Below are positions 18,258 to 26,710 of a stretch of DNA of 51,717 nucleotides, in pieces. The first letter of the stretch is position 1; the number at the start of each line of letters is the position of its first letter. Source of the stretch: Rhodospirillales bacterium (GTDB lineage: Bacteria > Pseudomonadota > Alphaproteobacteria > Acetobacterales > Acetobacteraceae); NCBI GenBank assembly GCA_025362815.1, contig JANYFG010000081.1, positions 1 through 51,717 on the forward strand. The letters are read 5' to 3'. Made by a program: the position numbers and the translations under genes. The notes beneath the pieces were generated by a model that searched no databases, was not told the DNA's origin, and saw only the letters and a program-made list of their open reading frames with translations.

Positions 18258-18649
18258 GAGACGTCCTCGTCGTCGGCGTCGCCTTCGTCGTCGTCTTCAC
18301 GCGGGTCCAGCGCGCGCCAGTCCCGGTCCTCCGCACTTGCCGGGCGTTCGGCGAACTGCGCGAGTTCGGTGGCGCTGCGCCATGTCTCGTCCCCGGCGTC
18401 GATCGCGTGCGCGTCCTCGCCGAACGCGAACCACACGTCCAGCACCGCTTTGCCCGTCACCCCCGCCGGGCGGCACAGCTCCACACTGTCGCGCACATAG
18501 CGCCGCGCGAACGCGTTGGCCTGCATCAAGGTGGGAAAGCCCTTGATCTCCTCGACGATGTTGTCCTCCGCCCCGCCGGACAGATCGAGAATACGCACCC
18601 GCCAGCCGCCCGCGGGGGCAAACAGTTCGGGGATATGAATTTCGCTCAA
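18254..18649 (-). CDS. Small acidic protein of unknown function between nadE and gltX
   Basis: A 131-residue protein that I do not recognise. It has a compact predicted alpha/beta N-terminal part (WRVRILDLSGGAEDN, FPTLMQANAFARRYVRDSVE) and a strongly acidic tail from about residue 113 (DPREDDDEGDADDEDVS). It has no cysteine motif, membrane segment or signal peptide. It overlaps nadE by 4 bases at its start and gltX by 4 bases at its end, so translation is tightly coupled to both. Base composition and codon use look like its neighbours. The frame is convincing because of the double ATGA overlap; the function is unknown. Confidence 0.8.
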   Translation of the reverse strand: MSEIHIPELFAPAGGWRVRILDLSGGAEDNIVEEIKGFPTLMQANAFARRYVRDSVELCRPAGVTGKAVLDVWFAFGEDAHAIDAGDETWRSATELAQFAERPASAEDRDWRALDPREDDDEGDADDEDVS

Positions 18650-20310
18650 GAGATCAAACCTGTGAATCCGTTCGTGATGGGGTAACGACGATCGCGCCCG
18701 AAGGCCCGGGGCGTGATCTTCACCCCCGGGGGCGCCTGGCGGCGTTTGTATTCCGCGCGATCCAGCATTTTCCAGACCCGCAGCACCGTGGCGCGGTCAT
18801 GCCCGGCGGCCACCAGCCCGTCCACGCTCTGCTCGCCCTCGATCAGCCCGGCGAGGATGGAGTCCAGCTCCTCATAGGGCGGAAGACTGTCCTGATCGGT
18901 CTGATAGGGCTTCAGCTCGGCACTCGGCGGCTTGGTAATCACACGCTCGGGCATCACGGCACCGTCCGGCCCGAGCGCGCCCTGCGGCATGTGGCCGTTG
19001 CGCCAGTCGCACAGCTCGAACACCAGCGTTTTGTAGATATCCTTCAGAACCGAAAATCCACCGCACATGTCGCCGTACAGCGTGGCATAGCCGACCGACA
19101 TCTCGGATTTGTTGCCGGTGGTCAGCACCATCTGGCCCAGTTTGTTGGAGATCGCCATCAGGGTCAGACCCCGCGCGCGGGACTGGATGTTCTCCTCGGT
19201 AATGTCGGCCGCATGCCCCGCGAAAATGGGCGCCAATGCCGCGTCGAACGCGGTCATCGCCGGCGTGATGGCCACGGTGTCGCAGCGAATGCCGAGCAGG
19301 TTCGCGCAGGCGGCGGCGTCGTCCAGGCTGTCCTGGCTGGTGTAGGGGCTGGGCAGCATGAAGCATCGCACCCGGTCCGGCCCCAGCGCATCCACCGCCA
19401 CCGCAGCCGACAGCGCTGAGTCGATGCCGCCGGACAAGCCCAGGATCACGCCGGGAAACCGGTTCTTGTTCACGTAATCGGCCAGCCCCAGCATCATGGC
19501 GCGATAGATCAGCTCATGCCGGTACGGCTCGTCCGGCAGCGGCTGCGGCATGCACACCAGTTTCTCGCCGGCATATTCCCATTCCGTCAGTGTGATGTCG
19601 GATTGAAACAGCTTCATCTGGCACGCGACCGACCGATCCGGGTTCATCACGAAACTGCCGCCGTCGAACACCAGCTCGTCCTGCCCGCCCACCTGGCCTA
19701 GAAAGGTGAAGGCGAGCCCCGTCTCCACCACGCGCGCCACCGCCAGCGACACGCGATTGGCATGCTTGCCGTCTTCCCACGGGCTGCCGTTTATCGACAG
19801 CAACATTTCCGCCCCGCTTTCGGCGAGTGTTTCAGACACGGCGGGAAGCCACCAATCCTCGCAGATCATCAGCCCGATGCGAAAGCCGCGAAACACCACA
19901 GGCCCCGGCGCCGGGCCCGCATCGAACACCCGCTTGTCGTCGAACACGCCGTAATTCGGCAATTCATGCTTGGCCCGCCGCGCCACGATGCGCCCACCGT
20001 CCAGCACGAACGCTGCGTTGTAAACCAGCGCGCCGTCCTGCCACGGCCCGCCCACGATCAGCCCCGGCCCGCCATCCGCGGTGTCGTCTGCCAGTTGTGC
20101 GATGGCATCGGCGCAGGCGGCGAGAAACGCCGGTTTGCGCACCAGATCCTCGGGCGGATAACCGGCGATGGAGAATTCCGGCGTGACGACGAGATCGGCG
20201 CCCATCTCGGCCGCCTCGGCCCGTGCCGCCCGGATCAGCGCCAGGTTGGTCTCGATCTGGCCGAGATGGGGATTGATCTGGGCGAGCGCCAGCTTGAGTG
20301 TGTCTGCCAT
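18646..20310 (-). CDS. nadE: Glutamine-dependent NAD+ synthetase
   Basis: A 554-residue enzyme for the last step of NAD synthesis: amidation of deamido-NAD using glutamine. The N-terminal glutaminase is a nitrilase domain with the full triad: Glu45 (VVTPEFSIAGYPP), Lys114 (AKHELPNYGVFDD) and Cys150 (LMICEDWW). The C-terminal synthetase has the ATP-pyrophosphatase loop SGGIDS at 293-298 and TTGNKSEMSVGYATLYGD. The length fits the two-domain alphaproteobacterial form. A nicotinate phosphoribosyltransferase gene, which feeds the same pathway, is about 2.3 kb away in the neighbouring transcription unit. Confidence 0.97.
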   Translation of the reverse strand: MADTLKLALAQINPHLGQIETNLALIRAARAEAAEMGADLVVTPEFSIAGYPPEDLVRKPAFLAACADAIAQLADDTADGGPGLIVGGPWQDGALVYNAAFVLDGGRIVARRAKHELPNYGVFDDKRVFDAGPAPGPVVFRGFRIGLMICEDWWLPAVSETLAESGAEMLLSINGSPWEDGKHANRVSLAVARVVETGLAFTFLGQVGGQDELVFDGGSFVMNPDRSVACQMKLFQSDITLTEWEYAGEKLVCMPQPLPDEPYRHELIYRAMMLGLADYVNKNRFPGVILGLSGGIDSALSAAVAVDALGPDRVRCFMLPSPYTSQDSLDDAAACANLLGIRCDTVAITPAMTAFDAALAPIFAGHAADITEENIQSRARGLTLMAISNKLGQMVLTTGNKSEMSVGYATLYGDMCGGFSVLKDIYKTLVFELCDWRNGHMPQGALGPDGAVMPERVITKPPSAELKPYQTDQDSLPPYEELDSILAGLIEGEQSVDGLVAAGHDRATVLRVWKMLDRAEYKRRQAPPGVKITPRAFGRDRRYPITNGFTGLIS

Positions 20311-20355
20311 GGCGCGGACGCTACCGGTTTTCGCCCGCCGGGTGAAGCAGCACGC

Positions 20356-21864
20356 TCACATCCCGAAACGGACGGTGCCGTCTTTGGCGATCTCGCCCAC
20401 CAGATCGATCTCCCACGACAGATAGTCCCGCATCGCGGCCGCGATCCCGTCGTTGCGATCGTAAGGGCGCAGATGCACGTCGATGCAGTCGTCGTCCCCG
20501 GGGTTATGGCGATCGGTGTCCAGCGCCATTCCCGCCGCGCGCCAGGCCGCGGTGCCGCCCAGCAGAACCGCCACCGGCGTGCGCGTGAGGGCCCGAATTT
20601 CGTCCACCGCGCGGGCGGCCTGCGCGCCGTCGGGGCAGGTGAGCACCACGAGCGTGGCGGCGTCCATCCGCGCCTGCAACACGCGCAGCCTTGTTCGCAC
20701 ACCCCATACGGCGCCGGGGATATGCCCTTCGCGGAAGGCCAGGCTGCGTTGAAGATCGATGACAAGGGCGTCGAGCCCCGCCAGTTCCGTGGCGCTCACC
20801 CGCCGGGGCAGCGCGCCGTCCACGGCATACACGTCGGCAAACCCCATCTGGCGCAACCAGCCGCCGGCCATGCGCGCCCGCACCCCGTCATCGTCGATCA
20901 AGGCCACGCGGGCATGCCGCACGCCGATCCATTGATCCGTCGCCTGCACCAGCTGCCCACCCGGGGCATTCACGCTGCCCGGCCGATGCCACGCTTCGAA
21001 CGCCTCGGGGTCGCGCACGTCCAGCACATACAGGGTGCGCGCGGGATCGGCCTCCAGCGCCGCCAGCCCTGCGGCGTCCGTCGTCCGTACGCCGGCCCGT
21101 TTGGCAAAGCGCGCGGCACGCAACCGTGCCGTTTCGGCGCTGGCGGGCGCGCTGCTGGAATAGGTCTCGGTGCGCCCGGTCTCGCAGGCGAACCCCGCCA
21201 GTTCCCAACCCATCGTGCCGTTGCGCAACGCCACCACCCTGTTCGGAATGCCGGCCTGGCGCAGGCTTTCCGCCCCCATGATGGAGCGTGTGCGCCCGGC
21301 GCAGTTCACCACCACCAACGTGGCCTCCGACGGCGCCAGGTCGCCCACGCGATACACCAGCTCGCCGCCCGGCACCGACACGCCGGAGGGGATCGACATG
21401 CGGTGGAATTCCGCGAACGTGCGGCTGTCCAGCACCACCATGTCGCGCCCGGAGTCGATCCATGATTTCAGCTCGGCGGCGTCGACGCTCTCGGTGGCAT
21501 AATGATGCTCCACCCATTCGCCAAACGCCTTGGACGGCACGTTCACGCCGGAAAACAGCACGAATCCCGCCGCTGCCCACGCCGCGGTGCCACCTTCCAG
21601 CACGCACACATCGGTGCAGCCGATCCCCACCAGATACGCCGCGAGTAGGCCCGCCTCACCCGCGCCGTCATCCACGCACACCACGCGCACAGCCAGCCGC
21701 TTCAGCAGTGCCTGCGCCCGCATTTCGCGGCGCGACAACGGGCACGGCACCGCCCAGAACAGATGCGACGCGCCGAACGCGCCTTCCTCACGCGCATCGA
21801 GCAGCGCCAGCTCGCCGCCATCCTCGATCCAGCCGCGCAAAGTCGCGGCTGTGACGACGCGCAT
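20356..21864 (-). CDS. Four-domain rhodanese-like sulfurtransferase
   Basis: A 502-residue protein made of four rhodanese domains (about 1-105, 125-230, 260-355 and 358-450). Domains 2 and 4 have an active-site cysteine: Cys188 in NCAGRTRS and Cys410 in LTCPDGAQA. In domains 1 and 3 the corresponding loops read VDDGAGEA and IDDDGVRA without a cysteine, so they are probably structural or regulatory. Such proteins move sulfane sulfur between thiols. The start overlaps the stop of the thiol dioxygenase gene (TGATG), which links it to cysteine or thiol oxidation. It is presumably cytosolic. Confidence 0.88.
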   Translation of the reverse strand: MRVVTAATLRGWIEDGGELALLDAREEGAFGASHLFWAVPCPLSRREMRAQALLKRLAVRVVCVDDGAGEAGLLAAYLVGIGCTDVCVLEGGTAAWAAAGFVLFSGVNVPSKAFGEWVEHHYATESVDAAELKSWIDSGRDMVVLDSRTFAEFHRMSIPSGVSVPGGELVYRVGDLAPSEATLVVVNCAGRTRSIMGAESLRQAGIPNRVVALRNGTMGWELAGFACETGRTETYSSSAPASAETARLRAARFAKRAGVRTTDAAGLAALEADPARTLYVLDVRDPEAFEAWHRPGSVNAPGGQLVQATDQWIGVRHARVALIDDDGVRARMAGGWLRQMGFADVYAVDGALPRRVSATELAGLDALVIDLQRSLAFREGHIPGAVWGVRTRLRVLQARMDAATLVVLTCPDGAQAARAVDEIRALTRTPVAVLLGGTAAWRAAGMALDTDRHNPGDDDCIDVHLRPYDRNDGIAAAMRDYLSWEIDLVGEIAKDGTVRFGM

Positions 21865-22454
21865 CAGCGCGCGGCCACCGCGGATGGCTTCATGAAGTTC
21901 TTGTTGTAGGGAATTGCGGCGCCGGTGGTTTCGTCATAGCCCATCCGGTTGTCCAGAACCTCCAGCGCCAGGCCGTACATATGCAGATGCCGTGTGGGGC
22001 TCGCACCGGGCGTGGCGATGGCGTGAATGTCGTCCGGCATCAACGCAATGCCGGTATCGCCTTCCACCACCACTTCCCTGTCCACCACCAGCGCCCCCGG
22101 CTCCCGGCGATACACCGTGTTGTGCTCGGCCCCCTCCACCGACACCACCACCGCCCAGGTGGTGTGGTCATGCGGCTTGGTCGCATTGCCGGGATTGAGC
22201 GCGTTCAGATAAAGCGCGAACCGGTGATCAGGATCTTCCTGCAACAGATAACGCTGCGCGCCTTTTTCGCCGGCGGGCGGCGGTAGAAACTCGGCCGACG
22301 GAAACAACGCCTCCTGCGTCGCCAAACCCAGCATTTCCGACTTGATCGCGTCGAGCGACGCCCGCGTGACGCCCTGGCTGGTTTCGATCGCGCGAATGCG
22401 CTCGATGGTTTCGGCCACAATCCGTGAACGCTGTTGTGCGATATTGATCGTCAT
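21864..22454 (-). CDS. Cysteine dioxygenase-family (thiol dioxygenase) cupin
   Basis: A 196-residue cupin of the cysteine/3-mercaptopropionate dioxygenase family, which uses non-haem iron held by three histidines to oxidise a thiol to a sulfinate. The ligand motifs are PHDHTTWAVV and the later HLHMYG, and the N-terminus has the usual helices (IVAETIERIRAIE). ATG 22454 is chosen because GGGAGG lies 5 bases upstream; a longer frame to 22607 would run through the hairpin repeat element. Whether cysteine or another thiol is the substrate is unclear. A weak -10 (TAATCT on the minus strand at 22484-22489) lies upstream. First gene of a run continuing into the rhodanese and nadE genes. Confidence 0.82.
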   Translation of the reverse strand: MTINIAQQRSRIVAETIERIRAIETSQGVTRASLDAIKSEMLGLATQEALFPSAEFLPPPAGEKGAQRYLLQEDPDHRFALYLNALNPGNATKPHDHTTWAVVVSVEGAEHNTVYRREPGALVVDREVVVEGDTGIALMPDDIHAIATPGASPTRHLHMYGLALEVLDNRMGYDETTGAAIPYNKNFMKPSAVAAR

Positions 22455-22497
22455 TTTGACCTCCCAGAAACGTCGTTCAAGCAAGATTAGACAAAAC

Positions 22498-22615
22498 CTT
22501 CTTTTTCTGAAGAAAAAGAAGCAAAAAGACTTCATTCGCCTGTTTGGGTGTTGTGGATCTATCCGCACCAAATACAACGAATAAAGTTTTTTGGTTCTTT
22601 TGTTCACAAAAGAAC
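22498..22615 (-). repeat. AT-rich two-hairpin repeat element, copy 1
   Basis: Reading on the minus strand after the pncB-like stop: hairpin B (GTTCTTTTG, loop TGAA, CAAAAGAAC; 22594-22615), then CAAAAAACTT, a variable core of about 50 bases, then AAGTCTTTTTG and hairpin A (CTTCTTTTTC, loop TTCA, GAAAAAGAAG; 22498-22521) followed by GTTTT. The inner flanks CAAAAAACTT and AAGTCTTTTTG are nearly complementary and could close a third stem around the core. The same parts recur in the same order at 38010-38191 after ccrM. The region is markedly AT-richer than its surroundings. Likely role: transcription end for the upstream gene, or a small mobile repeat. Confidence 0.8.
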
Positions 22616-22628
22616 TATTCTTTCCTGG

Positions 22629-23810
22629 CTAACTTGGCATAGCCCCATTCCGCGCCCGCGCCGCATTTCGCCGAAGCAAGAACTCACGCCCCACCTTCAC
22701 CCGCGCCACATCGTCGTATTCGATGATATCGGCGGTGGCATATGTCTCGCCCCAGGCGTCGGGGATGAAGCTGCCGGTGCCCACCACGTCGATCGGCGCC
22801 TTCGCGTCGGCCATCACCCGGCATTTGTCCACTCCGAAGCCGGACGACGCGATGATCTTCACGCGCGGAAAACCCGCCTCGTCCAACGCCTCGCGCATCC
22901 GCCAGATCGCCGCCGCCGACACGCCGGTGCCCACCAATGTGCGCAGCTCCGCATCCGACCGATACCGCCGGATTGCCCCAGGCGCCCGACGTTCCAGCAC
23001 GGCATAGCTCTCCGCCGGGTCCAGCCCTTCGAGGAACCGGCCGCCATGGGTGTCCAGCCGCATCGCCAGCTGCCCGGCGGCGGCCAGTTCGGGAAACCGC
23101 TCGCACACCGCCAGACCATCGGTGATCTCGCGACCGAAATAATCCACCAACACCGTCAGCATTTGCTCCGGAAACGTCTCGTGAAACATCTCCGCCGCCC
23201 GCACGGTGCTGCCGGCGTAGCCGATCAACGCGTGCGGCATGGTGCCGAACCCGGCGTCCGCGCCGAAATAATGGGCGGTGCCGTCGGTGGCGTTGCCGGT
23301 GAAACCCCGCGCGCCCTCACGCTGGGCGGCGGCGCTGCCCACCGAGGCGGCATACGCCATCATCTCCTGCATTTCGGCCCCGGCGCAGTGCCGCGCGTCC
23401 ATCGCCAGAAACCCCACCGTAGGAAGTGCGAGCGCCATCTGATAGGCGTTGTGTGCCGCCACGCAGCAGGCGCCGGTTTTTTGCAGCAGGATGGTTTCGA
23501 GATCGGCCAGCTTCGTGAACGCGCCCGAGATATACAGCAGCGGCTCGCCGGCGCCGACCCAGCTTCCCTCCGGATGCGTCACCTCCACGTCGAACGCCGT
23601 GGCCCGCGCCGCCGCCGCCCGGTTGAGGAAATCCAGCGCCAGCCGCGGCGCCGAGATCACCGGGCGCCGCAGGAACACCGCATACGTCACCTGCCGGTCG
23701 CCGTAGCGTTCCACGATCTGGCGGGTGCGGTTGAAATAAACGTCGGTCCGCGCGGCGACGTCTGCGTTCAGTTCGCGCTCTGGCGCGAGCGGCATGACGC
23801 TGGGTGACAT
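22629..23810 (-). CDS. pncB: Nicotinate phosphoribosyltransferase
   Basis: A 393-residue enzyme that converts nicotinate and PRPP to nicotinate mononucleotide in NAD salvage. It shows the family N-terminus (NADVAARTDVYFNRTRQIVE), the central AHNAYQMAL and FLAMDARHCAG stretches and the phosphate-binding C-terminal SGFGVDKCRVMAD with DVVGTGSFIP. The length is that of the short bacterial type rather than the ~430-residue one. It starts 3 bases after the DAHP synthase stop, so the two share a transcript even though their pathways differ. A second ATG (residue 6) is possible. The gene is followed by the two-hairpin element. Confidence 0.9.
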   Translation of the reverse strand: MSPSVMPLAPERELNADVAARTDVYFNRTRQIVERYGDRQVTYAVFLRRPVISAPRLALDFLNRAAAARATAFDVEVTHPEGSWVGAGEPLLYISGAFTKLADLETILLQKTGACCVAAHNAYQMALALPTVGFLAMDARHCAGAEMQEMMAYAASVGSAAAQREGARGFTGNATDGTAHYFGADAGFGTMPHALIGYAGSTVRAAEMFHETFPEQMLTVLVDYFGREITDGLAVCERFPELAAAGQLAMRLDTHGGRFLEGLDPAESYAVLERRAPGAIRRYRSDAELRTLVGTGVSAAAIWRMREALDEAGFPRVKIIASSGFGVDKCRVMADAKAPIDVVGTGSFIPDAWGETYATADIIEYDDVARVKVGREFLLRRNAARARNGAMPS

Positions 23811-23813
23811 GAC

Positions 23814-25196
23814 CTACTGCGCGGCCACGGCGTGCGTGCGGCCGGGATGGCGCCGCGCCTTCAACTCCTCGGCCACCAGAAACGCCAGTTCCAGCGATTG
23901 TTCAGCGTTCAGCCGCGGATCACAGAATGTCTCGTAGCGGCCGCCGAGATCCATCATCGTCAATCCATGCGCGCCGCCGATGCACTCGGTCACGTTCTGC
24001 CCGGTCATTTCGATATGCACGCCACCGGCCCAACTGTCCTCGGCGGTGTGGATGTCGAAGAAGCTGCGAACCTCCGACAGGATGGCGTCGAAGCTGCGGG
24101 TCTTCACCCCGGCGTTGGACGAGATGGTGTTGCCGTGCATCGGGTCGCACAGCCACACCGCGCGCCGGCCGTCCTTCTTCACCGCGCGCAGCACCGGCGG
24201 CAACAGGCGCTCCACCTTGTCCGCGCCCATGCGGCAGATCAGCGTCAACCGGCCCGGCTCGTCACGCGGGTTGAGAATGTCGATCAGCCGCAGCAGCTCG
24301 TCCGGATCGGTGGACGGCCCCACCTTGATGCCGATCGGGTTCTTCACGCCGCGCAGGAATTCCACATGCGCGCCGTCCGGCTGGCGGGTGCGATCACCGA
24401 TCCACAGGAAATGCGCCGAGCACGCGTAGGTGTCGCCGGATGTGCTGTCCACGCGGGTCAACGCCTGCTCGTATGGCAGCAGCAGCGCCTCGTGGCTGAT
24501 GAAGAAATCCGTCTCCCGCATTTCGCGGGTGGTGTTGGACGTCATGCCGCAGGCCGCCATGAACGCCAGCGTCTCGTCGATCCGGCCGGACAGCTCCTGG
24601 TAGCGCTCGGCCAACGGCGACCGCTCCACGAACCCCAGATTCCAGCGATTGACCTCGTGCAGATCGGCATAGCCGCCCGAGGCGAAGGCGCGCAGCAGGT
24701 TCATCGTGCCGGCGGACTGAAAATATCCCATCTCCATGCGCTGCGGATCCGGCGCGCGGGTAGCGGCATCGAATTCCGGGCCGTTGATGATGTCGCCGCG
24801 ATAGGTGAGCAGCGTCTCGTCGTTCTTCGTCTCGGTTTCCGAGCTGCGCGGCTTGGCGTATTGCCCCGCCATGCGCCCCATCTTCACCACCGGCACGGCG
24901 GCGCCGTAGGTGAGCACCACGGCCATCTGCAACAGCACGCGAAACGTGTCGCGGATGGAGTTGGCGTTGAAATCGGCGAAACTCTCAGCGCAGTCGCCGC
25001 CCTGCAGCACGATGGCGCGGCCGTCCTGCACCAACGCCAGCTGCGCCTTCAACCGACGCGCCTCGCCGGCAAACACCAGCGGCGGATACGACCCGATCTT
25101 GCCCTCCATCGCCGCCAGTTTGGCGGGATCGGGATAGGCCGGCACCTGCCGGATCGGTTTGTTGCGCCAGGAGGCGGGCGTCCAAGTCTCGGTCAT
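23814..25196 (-). CDS. Class II 3-deoxy-7-phosphoheptulonate (DAHP) synthase
   Basis: The first enzyme of the shikimate pathway, condensing phosphoenolpyruvate with erythrose 4-phosphate. This is the plant-like class II type: [14 protein letters not shown] near residue 70, [40 protein letters not shown] and the C-terminal [10 protein letters not shown]. The metal-binding Cys (GGDC), His, Glu and Asp residues of the family are in place. The start at 25196 ([10 protein letters not shown]) gives 460 residues, the normal length; an extra 9 residues upstream are possible. It heads a two-gene unit with pncB. The 99-base gap before gor contains no gene. Confidence 0.95.
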   Translation of the reverse strand: MTETWTPASWRNKPIRQVPAYPDPAKLAAMEGKIGSYPPLVFAGEARRLKAQLALVQDGRAIVLQGGDCAESFADFNANSIRDTFRVLLQMAVVLTYGAAVPVVKMGRMAGQYAKPRSSETETKNDETLLTYRGDIINGPEFDAATRAPDPQRMEMGYFQSAGTMNLLRAFASGGYADLHEVNRWNLGFVERSPLAERYQELSGRIDETLAFMAACGMTSNTTREMRETDFFISHEALLLPYEQALTRVDSTSGDTYACSAHFLWIGDRTRQPDGAHVEFLRGVKNPIGIKVGPSTDPDELLRLIDILNPRDEPGRLTLICRMGADKVERLLPPVLRAVKKDGRRAVWLCDPMHGNTISSNAGVKTRSFDAILSEVRSFFDIHTAEDSWAGGVHIEMTGQNVTECIGGAHGLTMMDLGGRYETFCDPRLNAEQSLELAFLVAEELKARRHPGRTHAVAAQ

Positions 25197-25261
25197 CGTC
25201 GGTTCCACAGGAATTCCCGGCACAGATTGCGCAAGGGCAAGGCAGTCAGGCGCGCATAATG

Positions 25262-25300
25262 CCTGAATCTTGGCGTCTGGCTACCTGGGTCGCATTCAGG
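25262..25300 (-). terminator. Weak hairpin at the end of gor
   Basis: CCTGAAT (25262-25268) and ATTCAGG (25294-25300) form a perfect 7-bp inverted repeat with a 25-base loop overlapping the gor stop codon. There is no U-run and the loop is long, so this is only a possible transcript end for glmU-glmS-gor. Confidence 0.22.
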
Positions 25301-26663
25301 TCACCACCCGCGTCCGCGTGCGCATGGTCACGAATTCCTCCGCCGCCGTGGGATGAACGCCCACGGTGCGGTCGAAATCGGCCTTCGTGGCGCCGGCATT
25401 GATGGCGATGGACAGGCCCTGGATGATCTCCGGCGCGTCCTCGCCCAGCATATGCGCCGCCACCACCTTCTGGCTCGCCTGGTGCACGATCAGCTTCATC
25501 ACCGTCTTGCGCGCCCGCCCGGACATTGTGTGCCGCATCGGCGTGAAACGGCTGACATACACGTCGAACGGGCCTTCGGTGGCGGCGCGCACCGCCACCT
25601 CCGCTTCGGTGGGCCCCACGGTCGCCATCGGCGGGATGGAGAACACCGCCGTCGCCACCCGGTCCAGATGCCACACGCGGGGGCCGTGGCCATACAGCGC
25701 CTCGGCCAGCGAATGCCCCTCGGCGATCGCCACCGGCGTGAGGTTCAGCCGGTCCGTCACGTCGCCGATCGCATAGATGTGGGGCACGTTCGTCACCGAG
25801 CCCTCCTGCACCAGCACCGCGCCGCCTTGGCCGGTGGCCACGCCTGCTCGGTCCAGCCCCAGCCCCTCGGTATGCGCGGTGCGCCCGATGGCGGCGAACA
25901 CCAGATCGGCGCGCACCTGCGTGCCATCCGGCAGATGCACGATGCGGGTATCACCCTCCAGAGTGACGCGTGACACGGGGGCACCGCCATGCACGCGCAC
26001 GCCGCCTTCCCGCAGCGCCTCCATCAACCCCACGCGCAGATCCTCGTCGAACCCGCGCAACGGCAGGTCCTGGCGCATGATGAGGTCCACCTCGGCGCCC
26101 AGTCCCGCAAAGATGCCCGCGAATTCCACCGCGATGTAGCCGCCGCCGAGCAGCGCCACGCGCTTGGGCATCTCGGGCAGAAAAAACGCGTCGTCGGAGA
26201 TGATGCAATGCGCCCCGCCCTCGAAGCTGGGCGCGCTGGGCCGCCCGCCCGTGGCGATCACGATGCGCTCCGCCGTGACCCTCTGGCCGCCCACATCCAG
26301 CGTGTGCGCGTCGACGAACACCGCCCGCGCGTCGAAATGCGTCACGCCCACGCCGTCCAGCAGCTTCACGTAGATGCCGTTGAGCCGGCTGATCTCGGCG
26401 TTCTTGTGCGTGATCAGCGCCTGCCAGTCATGCGTGCCAGGCTGGGTGGACCAGCCGAAACCGTGGCTGTCCGGCACCGCGTTGCCGTATTCCGCCGCCA
26501 TCACCATCAGCTTCTTCGGCACGCAGCCCACGTTCACGCAGGTGCCGCCCCAGAACCGCTCCTCGGCCACCGCCACGCGGGCGCCCAACGTGGCCGCGAT
26601 CCGCGCGCAGCGCACGCCGCCGGAGCCGCCACCGATGACGAAAAGGTCGAAATCATAGGCCAT
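25296..26663 (-). CDS. gor: Glutathione-disulfide reductase
   Basis: A 455-residue flavoprotein that reduces oxidised glutathione with NADPH. The FAD-binding Rossmann motif VIGGGSGGVRCAR is at residues 9-21, and the redox-active pair is Cys42/Cys47 in GGTCVNVGCVPKK. The NADPH-binding site is LGGGYIAVEFAG, and the C-terminal catalytic His-Glu pair is in VHPTAAEEF (His437, about Glu442). The GGTCVNVGCVPKK sequence favours glutathione reductase over lipoamide dehydrogenase (which usually has GGTCLNVGC). It follows glmS by 47 bases and probably shares its transcript. Confidence 0.93.
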   Translation of the reverse strand: MAYDFDLFVIGGGSGGVRCARIAATLGARVAVAEERFWGGTCVNVGCVPKKLMVMAAEYGNAVPDSHGFGWSTQPGTHDWQALITHKNAEISRLNGIYVKLLDGVGVTHFDARAVFVDAHTLDVGGQRVTAERIVIATGGRPSAPSFEGGAHCIISDDAFFLPEMPKRVALLGGGYIAVEFAGIFAGLGAEVDLIMRQDLPLRGFDEDLRVGLMEALREGGVRVHGGAPVSRVTLEGDTRIVHLPDGTQVRADLVFAAIGRTAHTEGLGLDRAGVATGQGGAVLVQEGSVTNVPHIYAIGDVTDRLNLTPVAIAEGHSLAEALYGHGPRVWHLDRVATAVFSIPPMATVGPTEAEVAVRAATEGPFDVYVSRFTPMRHTMSGRARKTVMKLIVHQASQKVVAAHMLGEDAPEIIQGLSIAINAGATKADFDRTVGVHPTAAEEFVTMRTRTRVVT

Positions 26664-26710
26664 GGCGATTCTCCGGGTCAGATGCGGCAGATATGGCGAT
26701 GCGGCAGCCG

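Noticed and set aside
22455-22607. Longer N-terminus for the thiol dioxygenase
   Set aside because: It is translated hairpin-repeat sequence (Phe/Lys/Arg-rich), and the internal ATG has an ideal Shine-Dalgarno sequence.
26681-26707. Direct repeat GATGCGGCAG twice, 17 bases apart, between glmS and gor
   Set aside because: Short, single occurrence, GC-rich background; no structural or functional context.
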